From the NCBI RefSeq assembly GCF_018967865.2, contig NZ_JAHLZY020000001.1, positions 2,356,001 through 2,420,000 of the forward strand: DNA of 64,000 nucleotides. The letters run 5' to 3'. Within the stretch, counting starts at the first letter, position 1. Every line of letters begins with the position of its first letter. This document shows, piece by piece, positions 34,262 to 43,197 of this stretch. The translations under genes and the position numbers were made by a program. The notes under the pieces are model-generated. The model was not told where the DNA came from. It was given only the letters and a program-made list of their open reading frames with translations, and made no database searches. The DNA is from Hymenobacter siberiensis. Its GTDB lineage: Bacteria > Bacteroidota > Bacteroidia > Cytophagales > Hymenobacteraceae.

Positions 34262-36084
34262 GCCCGGTGGTAAAGCTACCGGGAGTGCGCTTTTTCGGCA
34301 TTCTATCGGTTGGGCTATTGGCCCTTTGCGCAGGCTACGCGGCGCTCATGCTGCACAGCGCCACCTGGGCCGAAGCGCGGCAGCTGGATGCTATTTTCCC
34401 CTTTTATAAATGGCGCATCCGGCTATTTTCCGCCGCTGAGTTTGCCCAGGCCGGGCAGCTGCTAACGGGCTTAGCCGTAGTTCTAGCCCTGCCGGCCGTT
34501 ATCCTGATTGCCGCACCCGCCGGTCGCGCCGAGTGCCACCAGTGGGGCAGCGAATTGCGCGCCGTGCTGCGGGGCCTTAGCAGTGCATTTAGAGCCTTGC
34601 CCACAGCGCAGCAACGCGGCGCGGTTCTGCTCCTGCTCGCCCTCACCGCCTTCCGGCTGGTAGCCAGTATTCCGGCCGTGACGCCGGGGTATGATGACGT
34701 GCCGTCGTACGAAATGTTTGCCAGCAAGAGCCTGCTGGCAGTTTCGGCTTACTATCCGGTGCCTAATAACCATGTGCTGTCCAATACCATCGACTGGGTA
34801 TTCTATCAGGTGAACCCGGGGTTCTGGTTCACCATGCGGCTGCCCGTGGTGCTGGCCGCCACGATGGCCACGGGGCTGCTGTTTCTGGGCCTTCTGTGGG
34901 CACGGGCCAGCTTTCGGGTGGCATGGCTGAGCACGTTGCTGTTCAGCCTGGCGCAGCTGAGCCTGTACCATGTGGCCGTGGGCCGTGGCTACTGGCTGCT
35001 GACGCTGATGGGGGTAATGGCCTTCTTTGGGTCATTGGCCCTGGCAGATGGCACCCGGCAGCCCCGCGCCGCCTGGACGGGGCTGGTGGTAGGTGGCGTG
35101 CTGGGCCTTTACACCGTACCCACTTTTGCGCTGGTGTTGGGGTCCGCTTTTTCGTGGCTAGGGCTGGGCTACTTGCGACGGCACGACTGGCGGGCCATTG
35201 CGTGGCTGGCGGTGCTGGGGGCGGTGATAGCCGCGGGCAGCCTAGTGCTCTATACGCCGCTGATATTCGTATCGGGGCCGGCCATTTTCTTCAGCAATGG
35301 TTTCGTCGCCCCGCAACCATTAGGAGTGTTCTGGCGGGGCCTGCCGGCCTATCTGTGGGAAACGGAAGGCTTTCTGGCGGGTCAGGGCAAAGTAGGCGGA
35401 TTGCTGGTACTCGCGGTATTGGCGGCGGTCCTGCTGCTGTGGCGGCGCGGGACGCAGTGGCCGACGACGCAGCGGTTGCCCTTGCAGCGGCTGGTTCCGG
35501 CGGCGCTCTGGTTCATGGCTTTTCCCTACGCCATGATGGCCGCGCAGCGGGTATTTGCTCCCAGCCGTGCGGTACTGTATAAAGCATTTTTCTTCTTTCT
35601 ACTGCTGGCTTTGGTGGTCGACTGGCTCCTGCAGGCGGCCCCCAAACGCTGGCAGCGCGGCCTGCACGCGGCGCTGAGCCTGATGGGAATAATCTGGCTG
35701 GGCTACGAAGTGAACAGCCTGTGGCGCGACAACCAGCGCCCGCGCCATCGCAACGCGGCCCTGTACCAAGCCTTTCAATGGCTCGACCAGCACCCCAAGG
35801 CCCGCACGCTTATGCCCGAATCAACCCACAGCCTGTTTGTGCGAATGTACCTGCACTCGGAGCACCCCGGCCAGCGCTGGCCCATCGACCATATTCCCCA
35901 GCCGGGTATCAGCTACACGTACGTGCTGGCTTTTCCCGATTTGCACGGTTGGTTTCAACCGGGGTTCACCTTCCCACCCGTTTTTCATAACGAGCTGGTT
36001 GAAATCTACCAACTAAATCCTGCCGTGGCCGATTCGGCCAGCGCGGCAGGGGCGCTTCCCTCCTATTGGCACTTGATGGAATAA
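34258..36084 (+). CDS. multi-pass membrane protein, GT-C glycosyltransferase-like
   Basis: 608 residues from an ATG overlapping the maf stop. Around 11-13 hydrophobic helices are visible (first at 12-30, last near 465-500) and an Asp pair with a nearby Ser/Tyr in the first large loop (TPGYDDVPSYEMF), as in GT-C/PMT-type transferases where an acidic residue in loop 1 is catalytic. The C-terminal ~100 residues are soluble and probably periplasmic. It may transfer a sugar from a polyprenyl-linked donor. The family link is by topology only. Confidence 0.7.
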   Translation: MSPVVKLPGVRFFGILSVGLLALCAGYAALMLHSATWAEARQLDAIFPFYKWRIRLFSAAEFAQAGQLLTGLAVVLALPAVILIAAPAGRAECHQWGSELRAVLRGLSSAFRALPTAQQRGAVLLLLALTAFRLVASIPAVTPGYDDVPSYEMFASKSLLAVSAYYPVPNNHVLSNTIDWVFYQVNPGFWFTMRLPVVLAATMATGLLFLGLLWARASFRVAWLSTLLFSLAQLSLYHVAVGRGYWLLTLMGVMAFFGSLALADGTRQPRAAWTGLVVGGVLGLYTVPTFALVLGSAFSWLGLGYLRRHDWRAIAWLAVLGAVIAAGSLVLYTPLIFVSGPAIFFSNGFVAPQPLGVFWRGLPAYLWETEGFLAGQGKVGGLLVLAVLAAVLLLWRRGTQWPTTQRLPLQRLVPAALWFMAFPYAMMAAQRVFAPSRAVLYKAFFFFLLLALVVDWLLQAAPKRWQRGLHAALSLMGIIWLGYEVNSLWRDNQRPRHRNAALYQAFQWLDQHPKARTLMPESTHSLFVRMYLHSEHPGQRWPIDHIPQPGISYTYVLAFPDLHGWFQPGFTFPPVFHNELVEIYQLNPAVADSASAAGALPSYWHLME

Positions 36085-36149
36085 TGTCATTCCGACGCAG
36101 GAGGAATCTGAGCACGATTTATCTCAGATTACTCCTGCGTCGGGATGAC
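36085..36149. repeat. imperfect palindrome between convergent genes
   Basis: Arms of 27 bases (from GTCATTCCGACGCAGGAG and from CTCAGATTACTCCTGCGT) with two mismatches around an 11-base loop. It occupies the whole gap between the membrane transferase gene and the DMT gene and may act as a bidirectional terminator. The word CATTCCGACGCAGGAG is a type often seen in intergenic repeats of related genomes (recollection). Confidence 0.65.
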
Positions 36150-36151
36150 CG

Positions 36152-36583
36152 TTAATGCCCCCGCGCCAGCAGAGCAATACCGGCCACAATCAGCAGCAAG
36201 CCCCCGGCCTGAGGCAGCGTCAGGGCCTCGCGCAGCACTACCAGACCTAATATGGCCGTGAGCAGCACCGAGCCGCCCACAATCACAGGCGTACCCACGG
36301 AGGAATTCACGCCCCGCTGAAACACCACGAAAGTGAGGATTTCAGCCAGGCCCACGCCCAGCCCGGCGAGCACCGCCCAGGCCAGGCCCTTGCCAGAAAC
36401 GACCAGCGGCTGGCCCTGCAGCTTCAGTTTCAGCAGCCACGCGGCCCCAAGGGCGGCAGCGACCAGCTGTAGCACCACCGCGCCCACGGCCGGCGACACA
36501 TGGTCGGCGGCGAGCTTGATGAAAAAGTTGTAGAGCGCCAGGCACAGGGCCGTGAGAAGCGCCAGCGGCAGCCAGTTCATCAT
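36152..36583 (-). CDS. EamA/DMT-type small membrane transporter
   Basis: 143 residues from the double ATG at 36583/36580 (MMNWLPLALL). Five hydrophobic helices with the pattern NFFIKLAADHVSPAVGA and VVFQRGVNSSVGTPVIVGGSV typical of one EamA unit. As a half-size unit it would dimerise, like the EamA-fold small transporters. Substrate unknown. It follows the GT2 gene with a four-base gap. Confidence 0.85.
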   Translation of the reverse strand: MMNWLPLALLTALCLALYNFFIKLAADHVSPAVGAVVLQLVAAALGAAWLLKLKLQGQPLVVSGKGLAWAVLAGLGVGLAEILTFVVFQRGVNSSVGTPVIVGGSVLLTAILGLVVLREALTLPQAGGLLLIVAGIALLARGH

Positions 36584-36587
36584 CGCC

Positions 36588-37460
36588 TTATACGAGCTTG
36601 TAGTTGCGGTACTCGCCAATTCGGTAGCCCGTCAGCAGCTCCAAGGCACGCTTGAAACGGTCTTTCAGCCGGTGCTGGTTGCGGCTCATGTCGTGCTCGT
36701 AGCGCCAGTTTTGCTGCCGGATGCGGGCCAGCATTACCTGCGGGTGCGTGCCGGTAAAGCGCTGCAGAGAGTCAACCTGGCTGTAATCAAAATCCTCGGC
36801 CGGGGCCACGTTCTGGGCCACCCACTCGTCGGAATACCACAGCTTATTGAAGGTTTCCTGCTTGCGCTGCATGGCGGCGGGCGTTTTCACCCAGCCGTAG
36901 TGGTGCACGGTGGCATCGAGCAGCTTTACGCGCAGCTTGCTGTTATCGGCCAGCCGAAAGCCCTGCGCGTCGCGGTAAGAAGCCACGCCAATATCGGGCC
37001 GCACAATGCGGATTTCGCGCCGGTACCAGCGGTAGGAATCGCCCACGTAGTCGTAAGAGCCGTAGAAATGCCGGTAGTTCAGCAGCAGGCCTTGCACGGA
37101 TTTATCATCTTTCCAGCGCTCCATTCCGACCCGGATGGCCGCGTAATCGGCCTCGTGCAGCACCTCATCGGCTTGCAAATAGATGGCCCAGTCGGCATCG
37201 GCCGGCACGGCGGCCAGGGCCTTATCGGTTTCCACGGCCAGCACCCGGCCGCCCTCGCGCAAGGAATCGTCCCACACGGTTTCGATGACACGGATTTTTG
37301 GGGAGTTGATTCGTTGAATCAGCCCCAGCGTATCATCGTCTGAATTACCTACGGCTACTACTAATTCATCGCAAAGTGGCAGTAGGGAATTGATGCTTTC
37401 GAGCACGGGGTAATCGTACTTGATGGCATTGCGGACGAAGGTGAAACCGACTACTTTCAT
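36588..37460 (-). CDS. glycosyltransferase family 2
   Basis: 290 residues from the ATG at 37460 (MKVVGFTFVRNAIKYDYPVL). A GT-A fold start with ELVVAVGNSDDDTLGLIQ, then the acidic QADEVLHEADY in place of DxD (about 110). It is like the GT2 proteins annotated for surface polysaccharides or lipid A core. The start overlaps the stop of the DUF4259 gene by four bases, so they are coupled. Confidence 0.88.
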   Translation of the reverse strand: MKVVGFTFVRNAIKYDYPVLESINSLLPLCDELVVAVGNSDDDTLGLIQRINSPKIRVIETVWDDSLREGGRVLAVETDKALAAVPADADWAIYLQADEVLHEADYAAIRVGMERWKDDKSVQGLLLNYRHFYGSYDYVGDSYRWYRREIRIVRPDIGVASYRDAQGFRLADNSKLRVKLLDATVHHYGWVKTPAAMQRKQETFNKLWYSDEWVAQNVAPAEDFDYSQVDSLQRFTGTHPQVMLARIRQQNWRYEHDMSRNQHRLKDRFKRALELLTGYRIGEYRNYKLV

Positions 37461-37867
37461 ACCTGGCCCAGTCGTTTCAACAGTCCTTCCTGCACCTGTT
37501 GCCATTCGTTAGGCTCACCGCCTTCCTGCCATAGTTCTTGAAGTTCCGATTCCCGCAGTACTTGCTTGACAGCTTTTCGAGCTTTTTTTAACATTTTATC
37601 GTCAACTGTCAACCCTATTTTTTGGATTGAAGCTGGCAACTCTTCCGGCACATCAGTAGCAGCCTGGCCCAAAGCAGCAGCGACAATCTCTGCTGCTGCT
37701 AACGCTGCTGAAGCCTCATCTACTTCAATGTATTCTTCCTCCGCACCCGCCTCGATAACGACCGAAAGCGCCTCATTGATAACGTCAAGATTCGGCGATT
37801 CTATGAATTCACCGACAAAATCCATTGCCGAATCATTTTCAAAATTCTGATGTCCCCAAGCTCCCAT
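37457..37867 (-). CDS. DUF4259 family protein
   Basis: 136 residues beginning MGAWGHQNFENDSAMDFV, the diagnostic block of DUF4259, then an Ala/Glu-rich helical stretch and a C-terminal Gln/Glu-rich helix. Function unknown. It heads the three-gene set DUF4259-GT2-DMT, with the ATGA overlap at its end. Confidence 0.88.
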   Translation of the reverse strand: MGAWGHQNFENDSAMDFVGEFIESPNLDVINEALSVVIEAGAEEEYIEVDEASAALAAAEIVAAALGQAATDVPEELPASIQKIGLTVDDKMLKKARKAVKQVLRESELQELWQEGGEPNEWQQVQEGLLKRLGQV

Positions 37868-37902
37868 AAACGCTGTATCTTAATTAGTTAAATGCAGATT
37901 AT

Positions 37903-38892
37903 TTACCGCAACTTCTCCTTCAAAATCTCTAACTCCACGGCCGGCGAAATCCGCTCATACAAAATATTGAACGCCGCATCCGTTATCGGCATGTTCACTT
38001 TGAGCTTCTTGTTTAACTCGTGGATAGATTTCACGGCGTAGTAGCCTTCGGCCACCATATTCATCTCCAGCTGGGCCGATTTCACCGAATAGCCGCGCCC
38101 CACCATGCTGCCGAAGGTGCGGTTGCGCGAGAACTGCGAGTAAGCTGTCACCAGCAAATCGCCGAGGTAGGCCGAGGCCGAAAGGTCGCGCGGCTGCGGG
38201 TTGATAGCCTGCAAAAAGCGACGGATTTCCTGCACGGCGTTGCTCACCAGCACGGCCAGGAAGTTGTCGCCGTAGCCCAGGCCGTGGGCGATGCCGCCGG
38301 TGAGGGCGATGATGTTTTTCATCACCGCGCAGTACTCGATGCCGTCGAGGTCGGTAGCGGGGTGGGCGCTCACGAAACGGTTGCGCAGCAGCTCACAAAA
38401 AGCCAGCGCCAGCGCCGCATCGGGCGAGCCGATGGTGAGGTAGCTCTGCTTTTCGAGGGCCACTTCCTCGGCGTGGCACGGCCCGGCAATCACGCCAAGC
38501 TGCGTGCGCGGCAGCCGGAACCGCTCAGCCACGTAGTCGGTCACGAGCTGGTTTTTGCCCGGAATCATCCCCTTGATGGCCGAAATCACCTTTTTATGTT
38601 TCAGCACATCGCGGTCCAGCTTGTCAAGCACGGGCTGCACGAAGGCAGCCGGCACGGCCAGCACCAGCCAGTCGGCTTCCTCAATGGCTTCTTCCAGGTC
38701 GGTGGTGGGGTACACGCGGTTCAGGTCGAGCTGCACGGCCGAGAGGTAGCGCGGGTTGTGGCGGGTGCGCAACAGGTGTTGCACATCGTCTTTCGAGCGC
38801 AGCCACCAATCCACGCGGGAGCCGTTTTCGCTGAGGATTTTGGTGAGTGCGGTGGCCCAGGAGCCGCCGCCGAGCATGGCAATTTTTTCCAA
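37903..38892 (-). CDS. gpsA: glycerol-3-phosphate dehydrogenase (NAD(P)+)
   Basis: 329 residues from the TTG at 38892 (MEKIAMLGGGSWATAL); upstream frame extension is not homologous. The NAD-binding GGGSWATA is at 8-15, the region VLAVPAAFVQPVLDKL is normal, and the conserved Lys lies in SAIKGMIPG. The C-terminal domain has KNIIALTGGIAHGLGYGDN with the catalytic Lys. It makes sn-glycerol-3-phosphate for phospholipid synthesis. Standing alone; a long palindrome separates it from the efflux genes. Confidence 0.95.
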   Translation of the reverse strand: MEKIAMLGGGSWATALTKILSENGSRVDWWLRSKDDVQHLLRTRHNPRYLSAVQLDLNRVYPTTDLEEAIEEADWLVLAVPAAFVQPVLDKLDRDVLKHKKVISAIKGMIPGKNQLVTDYVAERFRLPRTQLGVIAGPCHAEEVALEKQSYLTIGSPDAALALAFCELLRNRFVSAHPATDLDGIEYCAVMKNIIALTGGIAHGLGYGDNFLAVLVSNAVQEIRRFLQAINPQPRDLSASAYLGDLLVTAYSQFSRNRTFGSMVGRGYSVKSAQLEMNMVAEGYYAVKSIHELNKKLKVNMPITDAAFNILYERISPAVELEILKEKLR

Positions 38893-38945
38893 AGTGGGTG
38901 ACTGAATAGTGTTGCGGTGGGAAGTTGAAGCGTCAAAGAACGGAA

Positions 38946-39120
38946 ACTCCCCTCCTTTTTTAAGGAGGGGACATTTTGCAGAAAAAAAATTGGGGTGGTG
39001 AACCCGTTGAACGATGCGGGAACGACTCGCGCAAGGCATCGTTCGGGTATCGTTCAACGAGGCCAGCCACCCCAATTTCAGCTTTAATGAAAACAACCTT
39101 CCTTAAAAAAGGAGGGGGAT
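38946..39120. repeat. 175-bp imperfect palindrome, family B
   Basis: Arms: CTCCCCTCCTTTTTTAAGGA (38946-) pairs with TCCTTAAAAAAGGAGGGGG at the far end; AAATTGGGGTGG pairs with CCACCCCAATTT; and CCGTTGAACGAT pairs with ATCGTTCAACGA. The three paired blocks are in order, so the whole region folds into one long hairpin with internal loops. No coding capacity. It may be a MITE-like element or a double terminator. Confidence 0.65.
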
Positions 39121-39128
39121 TTTCGTGC

Positions 39129-40535
39129 TTACTTACCCGCTTCAGGGTCGTCCTTCAGCGCTTCTTTATTGAGCGATTTGGCATCCTTGATTTCCACGAC
39201 GGAGCCGTCTTTCAGGGTTTTGGCCACGGCCCGGAACGGCCCGGTCACCACCTGCGCCCCGGCCGGCACGCCGCTCAGAATCTCAATGTTCTGGAAGTCG
39301 CTGATGCCGGTTTTCACTGGCGTCATCACCGCCTTGCCGTCCTTAATCACGAAAACCACTTCCTGGATATCGACCTTTTTCGCGTTTGCACTCGGGTCCA
39401 CGGCGGTGGCAGTGCCGCTGACCCGGCCGCCCATGCGGGGGCCGTTTTTGGTATCATCGGTTTTGGCCGAGTCCGAGCGGGTGGTTACGGCGGCCAGCGG
39501 CACGCTCAATACACCGCCCTTGCGTTCGGTGATGATGTCGACGGAGGCCGTCATGCCCGGACGAAACGGCACCACGATGTGGCCGCGCACGTTACGCAGC
39601 AGGTGCTGGTAGCTCTCGGGCAGCAGCCGGATACGCACTTCAAACTCGGTCACGGCTTCGGCCGTGAGGGCATCCTTGGCCGTATTGGCAATGTTGGTCA
39701 CGAGGCCCCGGAACTTCTCGTCCTTGTTGCTGTACGCGTCTACTTCAACTTCCACCGAATCGCCGATGCTCACGTTGTTCACGTCGTTCTCGTTCACGTT
39801 CACGCGCACCTCCATGTTGTTGAGGTTGGCAATGCGCATGATTTCGGTGCCGGCCATCTGGGTGGTGCCCACCACGCGCTCGCCCTTCTTCACGTTGAGC
39901 TTGCTCACGGTGCCGCTCACGGGCGCGTAAATCGTGGTTTTGTTGAGGTTTTTGCGGGCTTCCTCCAGCGAGGCCGAGGCCGCGCTCACGGTGCTTTGCG
40001 AAGCCCGGATGGTTTGGCGGGCGCTGTTAATTTCCTCCTGCGAGGCATTGTAGGCGGCCTGGCTGGCTTCGTAGTCGGCCTGCGAAATCACCTTCTGCTT
40101 ATACAGCGAGGAATTGCGACGGAACGTGAGCTCCGTTTGCTTGGCCGAGGCCAGGAGCTGCTGGAGGCGGGCCTGGGCCTGGCCCACGTTGGCGCGCTGG
40201 GTGCCCACCTGGGCACTTTGCACCGCTACCTGGGCCTGGTAGTTATCGGGCCGAATGCGGAGCAGCAGCTGGCCCTTGCGCACAGAATCGCCTTCCTGCA
40301 CATAAAGCTCAATGATTTCGCCGGACACGTCGGGCGATATTTTCACTTCGGTTTCGGGCTGCACCTTGCCCGAGGCGCTCACTTTCTCTACAATATTAGT
40401 GGGGCCGGCCTTGGCCATCAGCACTTCCACGCCGGGGGTTTTGCCCACCCAGCCTTTTTTCTTTGCCACAATGTAGCCCCCGATGAGCACGAGCACCAAA
40501 CCCAGCAGAATATACAGTAAACGGTTGTTTTTCAT
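39129..40535 (-). CDS. efflux pump periplasmic adaptor (HlyD/MacA type)
   Basis: 468 residues with one N-terminal transmembrane helix (about 5-24, LLYILLGLVLVLIGGYIV). A biotinyl/lipoyl-like domain starts at about 55 (SGKVQPETEVKISPDVSGEI), then a coiled-coil hairpin (about 105-215, Gln/Ala-rich) and the barrel with VSGTVSKLNVKKGERVV (about 220-235). Such adaptors link an inner-membrane ABC or RND pump to TolC. The TolC gene lies just upstream, but the inner-membrane pump gene is not in this window. Confidence 0.9.
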   Translation of the reverse strand: MKNNRLLYILLGLVLVLIGGYIVAKKKGWVGKTPGVEVLMAKAGPTNIVEKVSASGKVQPETEVKISPDVSGEIIELYVQEGDSVRKGQLLLRIRPDNYQAQVAVQSAQVGTQRANVGQAQARLQQLLASAKQTELTFRRNSSLYKQKVISQADYEASQAAYNASQEEINSARQTIRASQSTVSAASASLEEARKNLNKTTIYAPVSGTVSKLNVKKGERVVGTTQMAGTEIMRIANLNNMEVRVNVNENDVNNVSIGDSVEVEVDAYSNKDEKFRGLVTNIANTAKDALTAEAVTEFEVRIRLLPESYQHLLRNVRGHIVVPFRPGMTASVDIITERKGGVLSVPLAAVTTRSDSAKTDDTKNGPRMGGRVSGTATAVDPSANAKKVDIQEVVFVIKDGKAVMTPVKTGISDFQNIEILSGVPAGAQVVTGPFRAVAKTLKDGSVVEIKDAKSLNKEALKDDPEAGK

Positions 40536-40539
40536 AAGG

Positions 40540-40625
40540 TTTCATTTAACATTTATCAATTAACACTTAACAATTCACGTGTAATCGCGCAGCTGTTAAA
40601 TGACAAATGTTACTTGTTAGATGAT
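40540..40625. repeat. AT-rich imperfect palindrome, family A, copy 2
   Basis: TTTCATTTAACATTTATCAA at the left matches copy 1 at 32228; the right end has GCTGTTAAATGACAAATGTT. It fills the gap between the tolC-type and the adaptor genes. The conserved repeat in two unrelated places argues for a mobile or structural element rather than an operator. Confidence 0.6.
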
Positions 40626-42172
40626 TAGAGAGTCAGCGGCTTGCCCTGATAGAAATCGAGCACTTTACGGCGGAAGAAAAATTCGTACTTGGCCTGAATC
40701 ATATCCGACTCGGCGGCCGTGAGATTGTTGCGGGCGATGTTGAAATCGGTTCCGTTCAGCAAGCCGTTGTTGAAGCGGATTTCGGCATTGCGAAAGGCCA
40801 GGGCCAACGCATCTACCTGCCGCGAGCTGGCCGCGAACCGGCGCTGGGCCGCCAACGCATCGGCGTAGCTCTGCTCGATGGACTGGCGCAACTGCAGCCG
40901 GACCTGCTCGGCCCGCACCTCGCTTTGCTGAATATTGATTTGGGCCCGCTGCACACCCACCCGCGTTTGCAGGCCGTTGAGGAGGGGGACGGTGAGGTTA
41001 AACTGCAGAAACTCGCCCCGGTTGTCGCGTAGCTGGTCCAGAAATTTGTAGGGCAGTACATCAAAGGCGGGTTGCACCGTCACAAAGTTCGAGGGCACAA
41101 TTCCGGTCGGGGACGAAGGCGAAAGCTCAAAAACCGGCACCTTCGTAAACTGGTCGGTGCGCAGCGTCTGCTGGTTCCGTACCGACGAGAAGCCCGTCGA
41201 AACGCCTCCGGCCATGGTCAGGCGCGGATAGTAAGCGCCCCGGGCAATTTCGAGGTTGCGCTGGGAGCTAAGCACGCGCAGCTCGGCCGCCTTTATTTCG
41301 GGCAGCTTCTGGCGGGCCATTTCGTAGGTCGCGTTAGGGTCCAGCTCGGCATCGGAAATGGCCAGCTGGGCGGGGTCGGGCAGGGTGGGCACCACCACTT
41401 CAAAGCGGCGGGCGTTGGCCGGGTCGAGGTTCATTTGCTGCACCAGGGCCAGCTGGGCCAGGGCCAGCTGGTTTTGGGCCGTCACAAGGGTGCGTTCCTC
41501 GCCGGCCTGCTGGGCGCGGCTGTCAAGCAGGTTGCCTTCGGCCACGGCCCCGGCTTTCAGCAGCTTTTCGCTGCGGCTCACCTGCTGGCGCACGGTGCCC
41601 ATGCGCGCCTCAGAGGCCCGGATGAGCTCCTGTGCCAGCAGCAGCTGCAGAAACGACGAGGCCACGTTCAGCGACAAGTCGTTGCGCGCCTTCTCCACGT
41701 CGGCCCGCGTAGCCTGCGCGTCGAGCTGCCCCTGCTTGATGGTATTGCGCAGCTGAAAGCCCGAAAACAGCGTGACCTGCCCCTGGGCCGAGAAGTTGTT
41801 GGCCCGCACATTCACGGCCTGAAACTGGTTGGTGAAGGGGTCTTTGTTGGTGCCGAAGCTAAAGCTCTGGCTACCGTTGAGAGCAGCCGTGGGCAGCAGC
41901 GCGGCGCGGTTCAGGCGCGTTACGGCCACCTGCTGCTGGGCGGTCAGCTCGCTTTGGCGCACGGTCAGGTTGTGCGTCACGGCGTATTCGACGGCCGCTT
42001 GCAGCGTCCAGGGGCCACTGGGGGCCGCCGCGGGCTGGCCCAGGGCCGGCGGTGGCGCGGGCGCGGGCGTGGTCTGGGCCTGGGCACTGGCCGTGGCCAG
42101 CACCACGCCGACCATCAGCGCCAGCGGCCGGGGCCGCACCCGATGAAAAAATGGCGTATTCCTTCGTTTCAT
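40625..42172 (-). CDS. TolC-family outer membrane channel
   Basis: 515 residues from the ATG at 42172 (MKRRNTPFFHRV). Signal peptide ends near residue 33 (ASAQAQ). The rest is a repeated pair of long helices with the TolC/OEP pattern LTLAQARAEAL-type, including QSELTAQQQVAVTRLNRAAL and SSFLQLLLAQELIRASEAR, and C-terminal QSYADALAAQRRFAASSRQ. It forms the outer-membrane exit duct for the pump whose adaptor is encoded next. A distance of 89 bases separates them. Confidence 0.9.
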   Translation of the reverse strand: MKRRNTPFFHRVRPRPLALMVGVVLATASAQAQTTPAPAPPPALGQPAAAPSGPWTLQAAVEYAVTHNLTVRQSELTAQQQVAVTRLNRAALLPTAALNGSQSFSFGTNKDPFTNQFQAVNVRANNFSAQGQVTLFSGFQLRNTIKQGQLDAQATRADVEKARNDLSLNVASSFLQLLLAQELIRASEARMGTVRQQVSRSEKLLKAGAVAEGNLLDSRAQQAGEERTLVTAQNQLALAQLALVQQMNLDPANARRFEVVVPTLPDPAQLAISDAELDPNATYEMARQKLPEIKAAELRVLSSQRNLEIARGAYYPRLTMAGGVSTGFSSVRNQQTLRTDQFTKVPVFELSPSSPTGIVPSNFVTVQPAFDVLPYKFLDQLRDNRGEFLQFNLTVPLLNGLQTRVGVQRAQINIQQSEVRAEQVRLQLRQSIEQSYADALAAQRRFAASSRQVDALALAFRNAEIRFNNGLLNGTDFNIARNNLTAAESDMIQAKYEFFFRRKVLDFYQGKPLTL

Positions 42173-42245
42173 TGCGCAGAAAAATTGGTGCTTCTGTGGA
42201 GGTGGTATAATCGGTGGGCCGGGCATTTTATTACATGCCCCAGCC

Positions 42246-42926
42246 TTATTCCAGCGTTGGAATGTAGGTGATGCCCTGCACCCAGCTTAATTGACGCAGA
42301 TAGGCCAGGGTTATTTCTTTAATCGGGCTGTCCATTTCGATGAACTGCCGGGCGGCATCGTTGCGGCCCTTGCGGCTCACCATCATGGTGGCAATGTTGC
42401 ACTGGTCGTGGGCGATAACCGAGGCGATGAAGGCAATGGAACCGGGCACGTCGTTGGCATCGATAATGAGCGTGTGCAGCGCTCCCGAAAAATCGGCCGG
42501 AAAGCCGTCCACCTCCACAATGCGAATCACGCCCCCGCCCCGGCTCTGGCCCACCACTTCCACGCGGTGTCCGGTGGCACCATCCAGCAAATTCAGCTTA
42601 ATGGTATTGGGATGCATGGTAGAGGCATTGCCCACGCTCTGAAAGGTATAGTGCAAGCCAGCCGCCTCGGCATGGTCGAACGCGGTGCGGATGCGGGTAT
42701 CGTCGGGCGCGTAGCCCAGCAGGCCGGCCACAATGGCGCGGTCCGAGCCGTGGCCCTCGTAGGTACGGGCAAACGAGTTGTAGAACGTGACCACCGCCTC
42801 GGTAGGCACGGCCCCCAGAATGCGAATGGCGGCCCGAGCAATACGCACCACGCCGGCCGTATGCGATGAGCTGGGCCCAATCATCACGGGGCCAATCATA
42901 TCAAAAATGCTGGATTTTTCAGCCAT
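42246..42926 (-). CDS. sdaAB: L-serine dehydratase, beta subunit
   Basis: 226 residues. N-terminal domain with MIGPVMIGPSSSHTAGVVRIA and FARTYEGHGSDRAIVAGLLG, then a C-terminal ACT-like domain (from about 150: TLIIDANDVPGSIAFIASVI). The beta subunit pairs with the [4Fe-4S]-bearing alpha subunit to deaminate serine to pyruvate. No sdaAA gene is near it here, so the partner lies elsewhere. The divergent tryptophan-dioxygenase gene starts 272 bases away. Confidence 0.9.
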   Translation of the reverse strand: MAEKSSIFDMIGPVMIGPSSSHTAGVVRIARAAIRILGAVPTEAVVTFYNSFARTYEGHGSDRAIVAGLLGYAPDDTRIRTAFDHAEAAGLHYTFQSVGNASTMHPNTIKLNLLDGATGHRVEVVGQSRGGGVIRIVEVDGFPADFSGALHTLIIDANDVPGSIAFIASVIAHDQCNIATMMVSRKGRNDAARQFIEMDSPIKEITLAYLRQLSWVQGITYIPTLE

Positions 42927-43197
42927 GGGTAGATGCCTTCGGTGCGGTTTGGAAAGCTAAAAGTAGCGGTTGCGCAGTGGACCACGCCGTTATTCAGCCT
43001 GGTGCTTGGCGCGCAGAAATTTTCCGGCGCAAATTCTTTTCTTCCGAAACTCAGCGACAAAGATGCGCTTCAACCGTTTTGGTTGCGAATGGTTCGGCCC
43101 GCCACCTGAAATCGCGCTTTACAAACTCAGTATTTTAACGATATTTGTTGCGGGCCCACCCAGCCTTTTCCCACCCTCCTATCTCACTCCCCTCTTC

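Noticed and set aside
38976..40520. 514-codon plus-strand ORF opposite the efflux adaptor
   Set aside because: A shadow of the real gene; its sequence is His/Gly/Val-rich, as expected of antisense frames in GC-rich DNA.
39129..42172. Complete tripartite efflux operon
   Set aside because: Only adaptor and outer-membrane channel are present; neighbours are gpsA and sdaAB, so the inner-membrane pump is not in the window.
41072..42271. Long plus-strand ORF opposite the TolC-type gene
   Set aside because: Same reason: antisense frame with Arg/Gly/His-rich composition.
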